Shown here: one piece after another, positions 25,427 to 33,220 of the stretch
Layout of the letters: the number at the start of each line of letters is the position of its first letter
Position numbering within the stretch: the stretch's first letter is position 1
NCBI RefSeq assembly: GCF_051192575.1
Contig: NZ_JBPJSQ010000003.1
Span: 62,001 to 126,000 of the forward strand
Length of the DNA: 64,000 nucleotides
Reading direction: 5' to 3'
Origin: Aestuariimicrobium soli
Lineage (GTDB): Bacteria > Actinomycetota > Actinomycetes > Propionibacteriales > Propionibacteriaceae
The notes under the pieces: model-generated
Told to the model about the DNA's origin: nothing
The model's input: only the letters and a program-made list of their open reading frames with translations
The model's database searches: none
Position numbers and translations under genes: made by a program

Positions 25427-26038
25427 ATGAACGAGCCGGGGGTGAACCAGCCGGGGGCAAGCACCGATGCGCGGGCGCACCGGCGCATCCACCTGCTGCG
25501 GCACGGTCAGTCGACCTGGAACGCCCAAGGGCTGATGCAGGGGCAGACCCCGCACCCCCCGCTCACCGAACTCGGGCGCGAGCAGGCCGTCGCCGCGGCG
25601 GTCGAGCTGGCCGGGCTGCTCACTCGGGCGTCAACGCTGGTGTCGTCCGACCAGGTGCGGGCCCGCCAGACCGCGGACATTCTCGCTGGCGGACTGCGCG
25701 AGCTCGTCGGTGACGTGCACACCGATCTGCGCCTGCGCGACCAGTTCGTCGGCGACTGGCAGGGCACACCCGTCGCCGACCTGCCCACCCTGCTGGCGCC
25801 CCGCGGGCTGCACGTCTCGGAGTTGCGTCACGGTGGCGGTGAGTCGACCGCCGACGTCTTCGGACGAGCCACCCGCTTCCTGGCCGACTGGCGCCATCGC
25901 GGCGCGGGCGATCTGGTGGTGGTGACCCACGGGGTGGTGGTGCGGTGCCTGCTGACGGTGATCGACGGGGGCAGCGCCCGTGACGTGCCGGGGCCGGGGA
26001 TCGGCAACGGGACGATCCTCACCCGCGACCTCACCTGA
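25427..26038 (+). CDS. Histidine phosphatase-superfamily protein
   Basis: A 203-residue phosphoglycerate-mutase-like phosphatase. The phosphohistidine motif LLRHGQSTWN is near residue 24, the second arginine is in SDQVRARQTADIL, and the second catalytic His in VVVTHGVVVRCLL. The substrate is unknown: members include phosphoglycerate mutases, alpha-ribazole phosphatase (CobC) and nucleotidases. A CobC role would fit the cobalamin genes 8 kb away but is speculation. ATG 25427 lacks a clear Shine-Dalgarno. Confidence 0.82.
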   Translation: MNEPGVNQPGASTDARAHRRIHLLRHGQSTWNAQGLMQGQTPHPPLTELGREQAVAAAVELAGLLTRASTLVSSDQVRARQTADILAGGLRELVGDVHTDLRLRDQFVGDWQGTPVADLPTLLAPRGLHVSELRHGGGESTADVFGRATRFLADWRHRGAGDLVVVTHGVVVRCLLTVIDGGSARDVPGPGIGNGTILTRDLT

Positions 26039-26097
26039 GGCCGACCAGACCCCTTCGCCGACGACGGGCTCGCGCAGGGCCGCGGGGAGGCACACCG

Positions 26098-26532
26098 TCA
26101 GGCCTGCTCGGCCAGGGTCTGGTTGAACCGCACCATGTTGCCCGCCGGATCGCGGAAGGCGCAGTCGCGCACCCCGTAGAACTGGTCCTCGGGCTCCTGC
26201 AGCACCTCGGCTCCGGCCGCCTTCACCGACGCGAACACCGCGTCGACGTCATCGCAGGAGAACACCAGGGCCGACAGCAGACCCTTGGCGAGCAGGTCAG
26301 CCTGGGCGCGCTTGTCGTCGTCCGACATCGGCAGGCCGCCGATGCCGATCTGCTGCACGACGATCTCGAGTTCGGGCTGGGTGGGGGTCGAAAACGTGAG
26401 CCAGCGGAAGTCGCCGTTGCTGACGTCCTTGACGACGGCCAGGCCGAGCACGTCGCGGTAGAAGGTCAGGGCCGCCGCCGAGTCGTCGACGTACACGAAG
26501 CAGTTGGTCAGGGTGAGGGGTGTGGTTGTCAT
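26098..26532 (-). CDS. Glyoxalase/bleomycin-resistance (VOC) family protein
   Basis: A 144-residue single-domain VOC protein: TNCFVYVDDSAAALTFYRDVLGLAVVKDV at the start, VFSCDDVDAVFASVKAAGAEVLQEP, and the metal-binding end FRDPAGNMVRFNQ. Sister proteins are annotated as dioxygenases or isomerases; the reaction is not known. ATG 26532 lies 7 nt after a TAGCGT -10 box (26540-26545, minus strand), so probably leaderless. An AraC-type gene lies just upstream on the same strand and often accompanies this family. Confidence 0.85.
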   Translation of the reverse strand: MTTTPLTLTNCFVYVDDSAAALTFYRDVLGLAVVKDVSNGDFRWLTFSTPTQPELEIVVQQIGIGGLPMSDDDKRAQADLLAKGLLSALVFSCDDVDAVFASVKAAGAEVLQEPEDQFYGVRDCAFRDPAGNMVRFNQTLAEQA

Positions 26533-26597
26533 GGTGACCACGCTACGAGCCATCGGGCGCCGATGGCTTCTCCAAATCTGACCAGTTCCGAATCCAG

Positions 26598-26990
26598 TCA
26601 GCTGCGGCGCGGACGGATCGCGTGCTTCGAGAAGCAGCCCGGAATGCCCGCCCATTCGTCGTGCGACGAGGCCTTGTACTGGCTCGGGGTCATGCCCACG
26701 AGTTCGGTGAACCGCGCCGAGAACGACCCCAGCGAGGTGGCTCCGACGGCCAGACACACCTCGGTGACGCTCATCGTGCCGTGCCGCAACAGGGCCTGGG
26801 CGCGCTCGACCCGACGGGTCATCAGATAGGAGTGCGGAGTCTCGCCGAACGCCGCCTTGAACTGGCGCTGGAAGTGCCCGACCGACATGAACGCCTCGGC
26901 GGCCAGGGCTGGCACGTCGAGGCGTTCGGCGTAGTCGCGGTCGATGCGATCACGGGCTCGCCGCAACCGCACCAGATCGTCGCGTTCCAT
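26598..26990 (-). CDS. AraC-family helix-turn-helix regulator (DNA-binding domain only)
   Basis: A 130-residue protein consisting of the tandem AraC helix-turn-helix: DVPALAAEAFMSVGHFQRQFKAAFGETPHSYLMTRRVERAQ and a second half MSVTEVCLAVGATSLGSFSARFTELVGMTPSQYK. It lacks a separate sensor domain, ending with a short tail (HDEWAGIPGCFSKHAIRPRR). ATG 26990 is chosen; a GTG two codons upstream is equally possible. It probably controls the neighbouring VOC gene (inference from position and same strand). Confidence 0.83.
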   Translation of the reverse strand: MERDDLVRLRRARDRIDRDYAERLDVPALAAEAFMSVGHFQRQFKAAFGETPHSYLMTRRVERAQALLRHGTMSVTEVCLAVGATSLGSFSARFTELVGMTPSQYKASSHDEWAGIPGCFSKHAIRPRRS

Positions 26991-27046
26991 GCCCACCAGT
27001 ATGGGGGCGGTCCCGCGTCGCCACTGAGACCGGGACGTGTGAGGGG

Positions 27047-27682
27047 TCAGCGGGTGACGCGGGCGAGCAACTGCTCGAAGGGGGTGAACCCGGGCACCTC
27101 GTCGGGCGCCAGCGGCTCGGTGCTCGCGGCCGGGGCGGCGAGCGTTCGTCCGACGACTCGGGCGGCCAACTCGCCGGCCGCCCGCGCCGCCCGATCGGCC
27201 ACCTGCGAGCCCGCGGCGTCCCCGAAGTCGCTGGTCGCCGCGAACACGCCCGTGCGCACCGCGTCGGCGCCCAGGTAGGCGAACAGCGGACGAAGGGCAT
27301 GGTCGATCATCAGCGAATGGCGCTCGGTGCCGCCGGTGGCCGCCAGCAGCACGGGCTTGTCGGCGAGCGCCCCGGCCTCGATGACGTCGAAGAAGCTCTT
27401 GAACATGCCGGAGTACGAGGCGGAGAACGTCGGGGTGACGACCACCAGGCCGTCGGCCGAGGTGACCTGGCCGATGGCCTGCTCGAGGGCCTTCGAGGGA
27501 AAGCCGGTGAGCATGTGGTCCATCACGGCGTGGGCGTGGGTGCGCACGTCGACGACGGTGATCTCGACCTCGTCGCCGGCGAGCACGAAGGCGTCCTGCA
27601 CGGCGACCTTGAGTTCGTCGGCCAGCATGGCCGTGGTCGAGGGGTTGCGGAGTCCGGCCTGGACGATGGTGATGCGGCGCAT
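27047..27682 (-). CDS. NAD(P)H-dependent FMN reductase (CE1759 type)
   Basis: A 211-residue flavodoxin-fold reductase with the loop VQAGLRNPSTTAMLADEL and the second signature TPTFSASYSGMFKSFFDVI. The CE1759-type proteins are found next to LLM monooxygenases and presumably supply reduced FMN. ATG 27682 overlaps the stop of the LLM gene by one base (TGATG), so translation is coupled. Confidence 0.85.
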   Translation of the reverse strand: MRRITIVQAGLRNPSTTAMLADELKVAVQDAFVLAGDEVEITVVDVRTHAHAVMDHMLTGFPSKALEQAIGQVTSADGLVVVTPTFSASYSGMFKSFFDVIEAGALADKPVLLAATGGTERHSLMIDHALRPLFAYLGADAVRTGVFAATSDFGDAAGSQVADRAARAAGELAARVVGRTLAAPAASTEPLAPDEVPGFTPFEQLLARVTR

Positions 27683-28878
27683 CAGTGGTTGCCCTTCTGG
27701 GTGGTCGAGTTCTGGGTGGTGGGGTCGGTGAGGTGGTTGCCGTCCTCGGCGCGGGTTCCGGTCCACTCGTCGCGCTTGACGGAGTCGTCCGCGGTGTCGC
27801 GTGGGCCACCGGCGGCCTCGACCAGCGAACGCCTGGTCGGGGCGTCCGGCACGTCGGCCGGCTTGAGGGCGGCGAACTCCTTGCGGAGCACGGGCACGAC
27901 CTCGGTTCCGAGCAACTCGATCTGCTTGAGCACGGTGGTCAGCGGCAGGCCGGCATGGTCCATGAGGAACAGCTGGCGCTGGTAGTCGCCCACGTATTCA
28001 CGGAAGCCGAGCACCTTCTCGATCACCTGCTGGGGGCTGCCGACGACCAGGGGGGTCTGCTCGGTGAAGTCCTCCAGCGAGGGGCCGCCGCCATAGACGG
28101 GGGCGTGGTCGAAGTAGGGGCGGAACTCCTTGACGGCCTGCTGCGAGGTGGGGGCGATGTAGGCCTGACCACCCAGCCCCACGATCGCCTGGTGCGCCCT
28201 GCCGTGCCCGTAGTGCTCGAAGCGTCGACGGTAGAGGTCGACCATCTGGGCGGTGTGGCTGGCGGGCCAGAAGATGTGGTTCGAGAAGAACCCGTCGCCG
28301 TAGTAGGCGGCCTGCTCGGCGATCTCAGGGCTGCGGATCGAGCCGTGCCACACGAACGGGGCCACCCCATCCAGCGGGCGAGGCGTCGAGGTGAAGCCGT
28401 GCAGCGGCGTGCGGAAGCTGCCCTCCCAGTTCACGACGTCCTCGCGCCACAGGCGGTGGAGCAGGTTGTAGTTCTCGATGGCCAGCTCGATGCCCTTGCG
28501 AATGTCCTTGCCGAACCACGGATAGACCGGCCCGGTGTTGCCGCGGCCGAGCATGAGGTCCATGCGGCCGTCCGTCAGGTGCTGCAGGGTGGCGTAGTCC
28601 TCGGCGATGCGCACGGGGTCGGTGGTGGTGATCAGCGTGGTGGCCGTCGACAGCACGATGTTCTTGGTCTTCGCCGCCACGAACGCCATGGTGGTGGTGG
28701 GCGACGAGGCCACGAACGGCGGGTTGTGGTGCTGGCCGTAGGCCATCACGTCGAGGCCGACCTGATCGGCCATCACGCCGATCTCGACCTGGGCCTTGAT
28801 GCGCTCGTACTCCGACGGGGTGCGGCCCGTGGTCGGGTCGGTAGTGACGTCGGCGACGCTGAACAGTCCGAACTGCAT
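27682..28878 (-). CDS. LLM-class flavin-dependent oxidoreductase (CE1758 type)
   Basis: A 398-residue luciferase-like TIM-barrel monooxygenase. It begins MQFGLFSVADVTTDPTTGRTPSEYERI, the CE1758-family pattern, with LGRGNTGPVYPWFGKDI and VGLGGQAYIAPTS in the barrel and a low-complexity Thr/Asn-rich C-terminal tail. It uses FMNH2 from the adjacent reductase. AGGGGA lies 5 nt before ATG 28878. A palindrome, TTGAAGATTCAA, lies 85 bp upstream. Substrate unknown. Confidence 0.87.
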   Translation of the reverse strand: MQFGLFSVADVTTDPTTGRTPSEYERIKAQVEIGVMADQVGLDVMAYGQHHNPPFVASSPTTTMAFVAAKTKNIVLSTATTLITTTDPVRIAEDYATLQHLTDGRMDLMLGRGNTGPVYPWFGKDIRKGIELAIENYNLLHRLWREDVVNWEGSFRTPLHGFTSTPRPLDGVAPFVWHGSIRSPEIAEQAAYYGDGFFSNHIFWPASHTAQMVDLYRRRFEHYGHGRAHQAIVGLGGQAYIAPTSQQAVKEFRPYFDHAPVYGGGPSLEDFTEQTPLVVGSPQQVIEKVLGFREYVGDYQRQLFLMDHAGLPLTTVLKQIELLGTEVVPVLRKEFAALKPADVPDAPTRRSLVEAAGGPRDTADDSVKRDEWTGTRAEDGNHLTDPTTQNSTTQKGNH

Positions 28879-28962
28879 GATTTCCCCTGTGCTGGTGGGC
28901 ACCCGTCTGGGTGCCTTGTCATCGCTCTCAACGCCGGGCGCGGCCCGAATCATTCCAACTAG

Positions 28963-28974
28963 TTGAAGATTCAA
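28963..28974. promoter_or_regulatory. MarR-like palindrome upstream of LLM gene
   Basis: TTGAAGATTCAA in the divergent region between the LLM oxidoreductase and the histidine kinase. With its flank CCAAC on one side and TCA on the other it matches a second site at 30187-30198. TTGA-N4-TCAA palindromes of this kind are typical of MarR-type operators. Confidence 0.5.
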
Positions 28975-29038
28975 TCACAGACTCGCGTCGCTCCATCCTC
29001 TCCCCGATGACCGTTTCTGGACATCTAGGCTGGGCAGC

Positions 29039-30190
29039 GTGCAAGCCCGAGCCGTCATCTGGATTCGCTGGGCCCTCCATGCCCTGGTGGTGGGACTGGC
29101 GCTCTGGTCGGCGATCGCGCTCCCGGACGACGCCCGGGTCGCCCAAGCCTGGGCCGCGGCCCTGGGGTTGGTCGCCGTCTACGTCGCCGGGGTGGCGCTG
29201 CTGCCCGAACTGCGCGACGCGCGCTCCATCGGTGGGCACCGGCGCACCCTGCTGCGGGTGTGGTTCGTGCTGGTGCTGCTCGCCTGGTGCCTGCTGTTGT
29301 GGCTCGCGCCGGTCGCCGCCTACATCGCCTTCCCGCTGTTCTTCCTGTCGCTGCACCTGCACGGGGTGGTGCTCGGGCTGGCCACCGTGGCGCTCGAGCT
29401 GGTCGCCTCCGTCTTCGGGTTGGCGCACCATCAGGGCGCCCTGACCTGGCCGCTGGTGCTCGGACCCACCCTCGGAGCGGCCGTCGCCGCCGCCACGGTG
29501 ATCACCTTCGACTCCCTCGTGGCCGAGAGCAACCACCGCCAACGCCTGATCACCGAACTCGAGGCCACCCGGGCCGACCTGGCCTCGGCCCAGCACGATG
29601 CCGGCGTGATGGCCGAGCGCGAGCGCCTTGCCGCCGAGATCCACGACACCCTTGCCCAGCAGTTCCAGGGCATCAGCCTGCTGCTGGCCTCGGCCGAACG
29701 GTCACTGCCCGCCGACCCCGATCGCGCAGGGGAGTGGGTCACCCAGGCCCGCGAGTCGTCGCTGGCCGGGCTCGCCGAGGCCCGCCAGTTGGTCGCCGCC
29801 CTCGTGCCGGCCGACCTCACCCACACCACGCTGCCCGCCGCGCTCGAGCGCCTGGCCGCGCGCACGTCGACCCCCGACCTTCGGGTCACCTTTGTCGACG
29901 AGCGCAGCGGACGAGGGCTCTCGTCCGAGGTCGAGGTGGTGTTGCTGCGGGTGGCGCAGTCGGCGCTCGCGAACGTCGTGCACCATGCGGGGGCGGCGCG
30001 GTGCACGCTGACGCTGACGGACACGGGGCTGACGGTCACCGATGACGGCCACGGGTTCGACCCCAGCGCACGCCGGCCCGGCTACGGGCTGGACGTGATG
30101 CGGCGGCGCCTGGCGACCGTCGGCGGTGAGCTGACCATCGACTCGGACGACACCGGAACCCGGCTCGTCGCGATCGTCGGGAATGATTGA
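29039..30190 (+). CDS. Sensor histidine kinase (NarL/DesK type)
   Basis: A 383-residue membrane kinase. About five or six helices occupy residues 1-150, followed by a dimerisation domain with the phosphoacceptor H202 in ERLAAEIHDTLAQQFQG (HisKA_3) and a HATPase domain with VAQSALANVVHHAG (N box), TVTDDGHGFDP and GYGLDVMRRRLATVGGEL. It would phosphorylate a LuxR-type response regulator, probably the one at 35281. GTG 29039 lies 7 nt after TAGGCT, so the mRNA is probably leaderless; a right half of the 77-bp element (CCGTTTCTGGACA, 29011-29023) lies directly upstream. Confidence 0.88.
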   Translation: MQARAVIWIRWALHALVVGLALWSAIALPDDARVAQAWAAALGLVAVYVAGVALLPELRDARSIGGHRRTLLRVWFVLVLLAWCLLLWLAPVAAYIAFPLFFLSLHLHGVVLGLATVALELVASVFGLAHHQGALTWPLVLGPTLGAAVAAATVITFDSLVAESNHRQRLITELEATRADLASAQHDAGVMAERERLAAEIHDTLAQQFQGISLLLASAERSLPADPDRAGEWVTQARESSLAGLAEARQLVAALVPADLTHTTLPAALERLAARTSTPDLRVTFVDERSGRGLSSEVEVVLLRVAQSALANVVHHAGAARCTLTLTDTGLTVTDDGHGFDPSARRPGYGLDVMRRRLATVGGELTIDSDDTGTRLVAIVGND

Positions 30191-30198
30191 GGCTTCAA
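30187..30198. promoter_or_regulatory. MarR-like palindrome upstream of FMN reductase gene
   Basis: TTGAGGCTTCAA at the end of the kinase gene, 73 bp before the reductase start. On the reverse strand it reads TTGAAGCCTCAATCA with CCAAC upstream, like the site at 28963. Confidence 0.5.
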
Positions 30199-30271
30199 TC
30201 GTGTTGGACGACGTGGAAGACACCACCGGCCACGCCCGAACCCCCGAGGGCGGCCCCCTTGAGAGGAACAC

Positions 30272-30862
30272 ATGTCCACCATTTCGGTCGTCATCGGAAG
30301 CACCCGCCCGGTTCGCGTCGGCGAGCAGGTCGCCCGCGAGCTGCTGCCCCTGCTGCAGGCCAACACCGAGCACGACGTGCGCATCGTCGATCTGTTGGAC
30401 CAGCGGCTGCCGCTGGCCGAGGAGACCCTGCCGCCGCGGATGGGTCGCTACGAGCTCGACTCGACCAAGGCCTGGGCCGAGGTCGTCGACGAGTCCGACG
30501 CCTTCATCTTCGTCAGCCCCGAGTACAACGGGGGCTACGCGGCCTCGCTGAAGAATGCCCTCGACCTGGTGTTCGCCGAGTGGGGCGACAAGCCCGCCGG
30601 CATCGTCGGCTACGGCTGGGGCGGCGCCGGTCGCGCCACCTCGCAGCTGGCCGCCATCGTTCCCAACTACGGCATGCAGCTGGTGGGTGAGCCCGTCGGC
30701 ATCGCCTTCGGCGACAACGCCCCCGGCGAGAACGGCCTCGTGGCCGACCCCGCCGCCCTGGTGGCCCCCGCCGCCGAGCTGGTGCTGACCCAGCTGCGTG
30801 GCATCGAGCGCGAGCTCGCCGAGCAGGCCGCCGTCGCGGACGCCGAGGAGTCGGCCGCCTGA
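30272..30862 (+). CDS. NADPH-dependent FMN reductase-family protein
   Basis: A 196-residue flavodoxin-fold reductase: VIGSTRPVRVGEQVARELLPLL binds the FMN phosphate and SPEYNGGYAASLKNALDLVF is the second family block. The C-terminal 25 residues are Ala/Glu-rich. It is the second copy of this family on the + strand in the window. GAGAGGAA lies 5 nt before ATG 30272. A shared palindrome with the LLM gene suggests a common regulator for flavin chemistry (inference). Confidence 0.86.
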   Translation: MSTISVVIGSTRPVRVGEQVARELLPLLQANTEHDVRIVDLLDQRLPLAEETLPPRMGRYELDSTKAWAEVVDESDAFIFVSPEYNGGYAASLKNALDLVFAEWGDKPAGIVGYGWGGAGRATSQLAAIVPNYGMQLVGEPVGIAFGDNAPGENGLVADPAALVAPAAELVLTQLRGIERELAEQAAVADAEESAA

Positions 30863-30919
30863 GCGACCTCCTGCTCCCTGGCTGACGGGATCACCCGCCC
30901 AAACAACAGAAGAAGACAC

Positions 30920-30996
30920 GGTCCAAAAATGGGCGCCGGATCACTCCGGTGCCCATTTTTCGTGCCCGAACGCGGTCCAGCGTCCATTTGTGGACA
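30920..30996. repeat. 77-bp inverted-repeat element, copy 4
   Basis: Begins GGTCCAAAAATGG and ends GTCCATTTGTGGACA, between the FMN reductase stop and the MMPL gene. Its core (CGCCGGAT, ACTCCG, CCCATTTTTCGTG) is closely related to copy 5 at 39920, forming a subfamily. Confidence 0.9.
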
Positions 30997-31138
30997 CGCC
31001 GCCCGTCGGCCCCTTCAGGCCCGCCGCCGTGCGAGTGTCAACCAGACGATGGACGCGGCCCCCGCGCCCGGGCTGCCCCGCCGCACCTAGCCTCGAGGCA
31101 GGCTCGGAGAATCCGGGCCCTGACGAGGAGGAACGCAG

Positions 31139-33220
31139 ATGGATCGGGTGGCACGCGTGCTGACGGGGAAGGTCAGCGCCTGGCTGGTGCTGATCGCCTA
31201 CGTGGTGGTCTTCGGGGGTCTGAGTAGTGCCCTCGGGTCACTGTCCACGGCCAGCCGCGACCAGAATCTGCCGGCCGAGGCCCAGTCGGCCATCGCCGCC
31301 GCCCAGCTCAAGCAGTTCCCCGGCTCAGACAAGCAGCCCGTGCTGGTGGTCACCACCCGCACCGACGGACAGCCCCTCACGGCCGCCGACCAGCAGTCGA
31401 TCGCCACCGTCGCCGCCACTCTGACCACTCCCACGGGCGGTGGCTCCACAGGGGGCCGTCCGACGGGGGCCACCGTCAGTGAGGACGGCCGGGCGGCCAT
31501 CACCATCGTTCCGGTCACCAGTTCCGACGACGACTCCAGCAACAAGCAGGTGGTGGCCGACCTGCGCACCACCATCGCCGACCACCTACCTTCCGGGCTG
31601 ACCATGCAGGTCACCGGCGGCCCCGCCTTCGGCGCCGACATCGCGGCCAGCTTCGCCGGTGCCGACGTCACCCTGCTGCTGGTCACCGTCGGCATCGTGG
31701 CCGTGCTGCTGCTGATCACCTACCGGTCGCCGCTGCTGTGGCTCGTCCCGCTCGCCGTCGTCGGGCTGGCCGATCGCCTCGCCGGCACCCTCACCAACCT
31801 GTTGTCGCTGGTGACCGGATGGCACGCCGAGGGCGGCATCGTCAGCGTGCTCGTGTTCGGCGCCGGCACCAACTACGCCCTGTTGATGATCAGCCGTTAC
31901 CGCGAGGAACTGCACCACCACACCGACCACCGCGAGGCCCTGCGGGTGGCCTGGCGGCGCAGCATTCCGGCCATCCTGGCCAGCAACCTCACCGTCGTCG
32001 GCGGCATGCTCACCCTGCTCGTCGCCCTGCTGCCCCAGACTCGGGGGCTCGGCCTCTCGTCCGCCGCAGGCCTGCTGACCGCCCTGGTGGCCGTGCTCGT
32101 CGGGCTGCCGGCGGCGCTCGCGATCGTCGGTCGAGGCATCTTCTGGCCGTTCGTGCCCCGCGCCGACGCCAGCGGCGCCGCCGACGACCGCCCCGGTTTC
32201 TGGGGACGCGTCGCCCACACCGTCACCGCCCGTCCCGTCGTCTCATTGGTGGCCGGGCTCGCCCTGCTCGGCATCTTCGCCTCGGGCCTCGCCTCGGTGC
32301 GCATCGGTCTCGACCAGGCCGACCAGTTCCGGGTCGCGTCGGAGTCGGCCTCGGGCCTGCGCACCGTCGCCGCCCACTTCCCGGCCGGCGAGACCTCGCC
32401 GTTGACCGTGGTCGGACGAGCCGATCGCACCGCCCAGCTGCAGCAGGCGATCGCCGACACCCCCGGAGTCGTCCGGGTGGTGCCATCGGGTCAGGACGCC
32501 ACCCACGGACGCGTCGCCCTCACCGTCACCGGCAGCGCCGAGCCGGGCTCGGACGCCTCGTTGCAGCTCGTCCGCGACCTGCGAGCCGCCACCGCGACCG
32601 TCGACGGGGCCGAGGCCGTGGTTGGCGGCCAGACCGCCCAGGATCTCGACCGGCGCGATGCCCAGACCCGCGACTTCTTGCTGATCGCCCCGCTGATCCT
32701 GCTGGTCTGCTTCGTCGTGGTCGGGCTCCTCACCCGCTCGCTGCTGGCTCCGCTGCTGCTGCTGACGGTGAATGCCGCCAGTGCCGCGGCCGCCGTGGGC
32801 GCCGGCTGGTGGCTGAGCCGGGCGATCCTCGACACCCCCGCCTACGCGATCGAGGTGCCGCTGTTCGCCTTCCTGTTCCTGGTGGCGCTGGGCGTGGACT
32901 ACACGATCTTCCTGGTCGAACGGATTCGCCACGAGGTCGTCGTCGGCGCCACCACCCGCGAGGCCACCGTGCTGGCGGTTCGCCACACGGGCGCCGTGAT
33001 CACCTCGGCGGGAGTCGTGCTCGCCGCCGTGTTCGCCGCCCTGGGTGTGCTGCCGCTGGTGGTGATGGGCCAGCTCGGCATCATCGTCTGCCTAGGCGTG
33101 CTGGTCGACACCCTGGTGGTGCGCACCGTGATCGTGCCGGCGCTGTTCGCCCTGGTCGGCGAGCGCATCTGGTGGCCGTTCAGGGCCTCCGTCGGGTCCG
33201 GTTCGCGAACCACACGCTGA
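31139..33220 (+). CDS. MMPL-family transporter
   Basis: A 693-residue RND-superfamily exporter with 12 helices in two halves. The large extracytoplasmic loop (about 35-170) contains DGRAAITIVPVTSSDDDSSNKQVVADLR and is followed by GAGTNYALLMISRYREELH, the MMPL permease signature; the second half repeats it as GVDYTIFLVERIRHEV. Members export lipids, siderophores or drugs across the actinobacterial envelope; the substrate is unknown. GAGGAGGAA precedes ATG 31139. The last 41 bases overlap the convergent VWA gene. Confidence 0.88.
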   Translation: MDRVARVLTGKVSAWLVLIAYVVVFGGLSSALGSLSTASRDQNLPAEAQSAIAAAQLKQFPGSDKQPVLVVTTRTDGQPLTAADQQSIATVAATLTTPTGGGSTGGRPTGATVSEDGRAAITIVPVTSSDDDSSNKQVVADLRTTIADHLPSGLTMQVTGGPAFGADIAASFAGADVTLLLVTVGIVAVLLLITYRSPLLWLVPLAVVGLADRLAGTLTNLLSLVTGWHAEGGIVSVLVFGAGTNYALLMISRYREELHHHTDHREALRVAWRRSIPAILASNLTVVGGMLTLLVALLPQTRGLGLSSAAGLLTALVAVLVGLPAALAIVGRGIFWPFVPRADASGAADDRPGFWGRVAHTVTARPVVSLVAGLALLGIFASGLASVRIGLDQADQFRVASESASGLRTVAAHFPAGETSPLTVVGRADRTAQLQQAIADTPGVVRVVPSGQDATHGRVALTVTGSAEPGSDASLQLVRDLRAATATVDGAEAVVGGQTAQDLDRRDAQTRDFLLIAPLILLVCFVVVGLLTRSLLAPLLLLTVNAASAAAAVGAGWWLSRAILDTPAYAIEVPLFAFLFLVALGVDYTIFLVERIRHEVVVGATTREATVLAVRHTGAVITSAGVVLAAVFAALGVLPLVVMGQLGIIVCLGVLVDTLVVRTVIVPALFALVGERIWWPFRASVGSGSRTTR

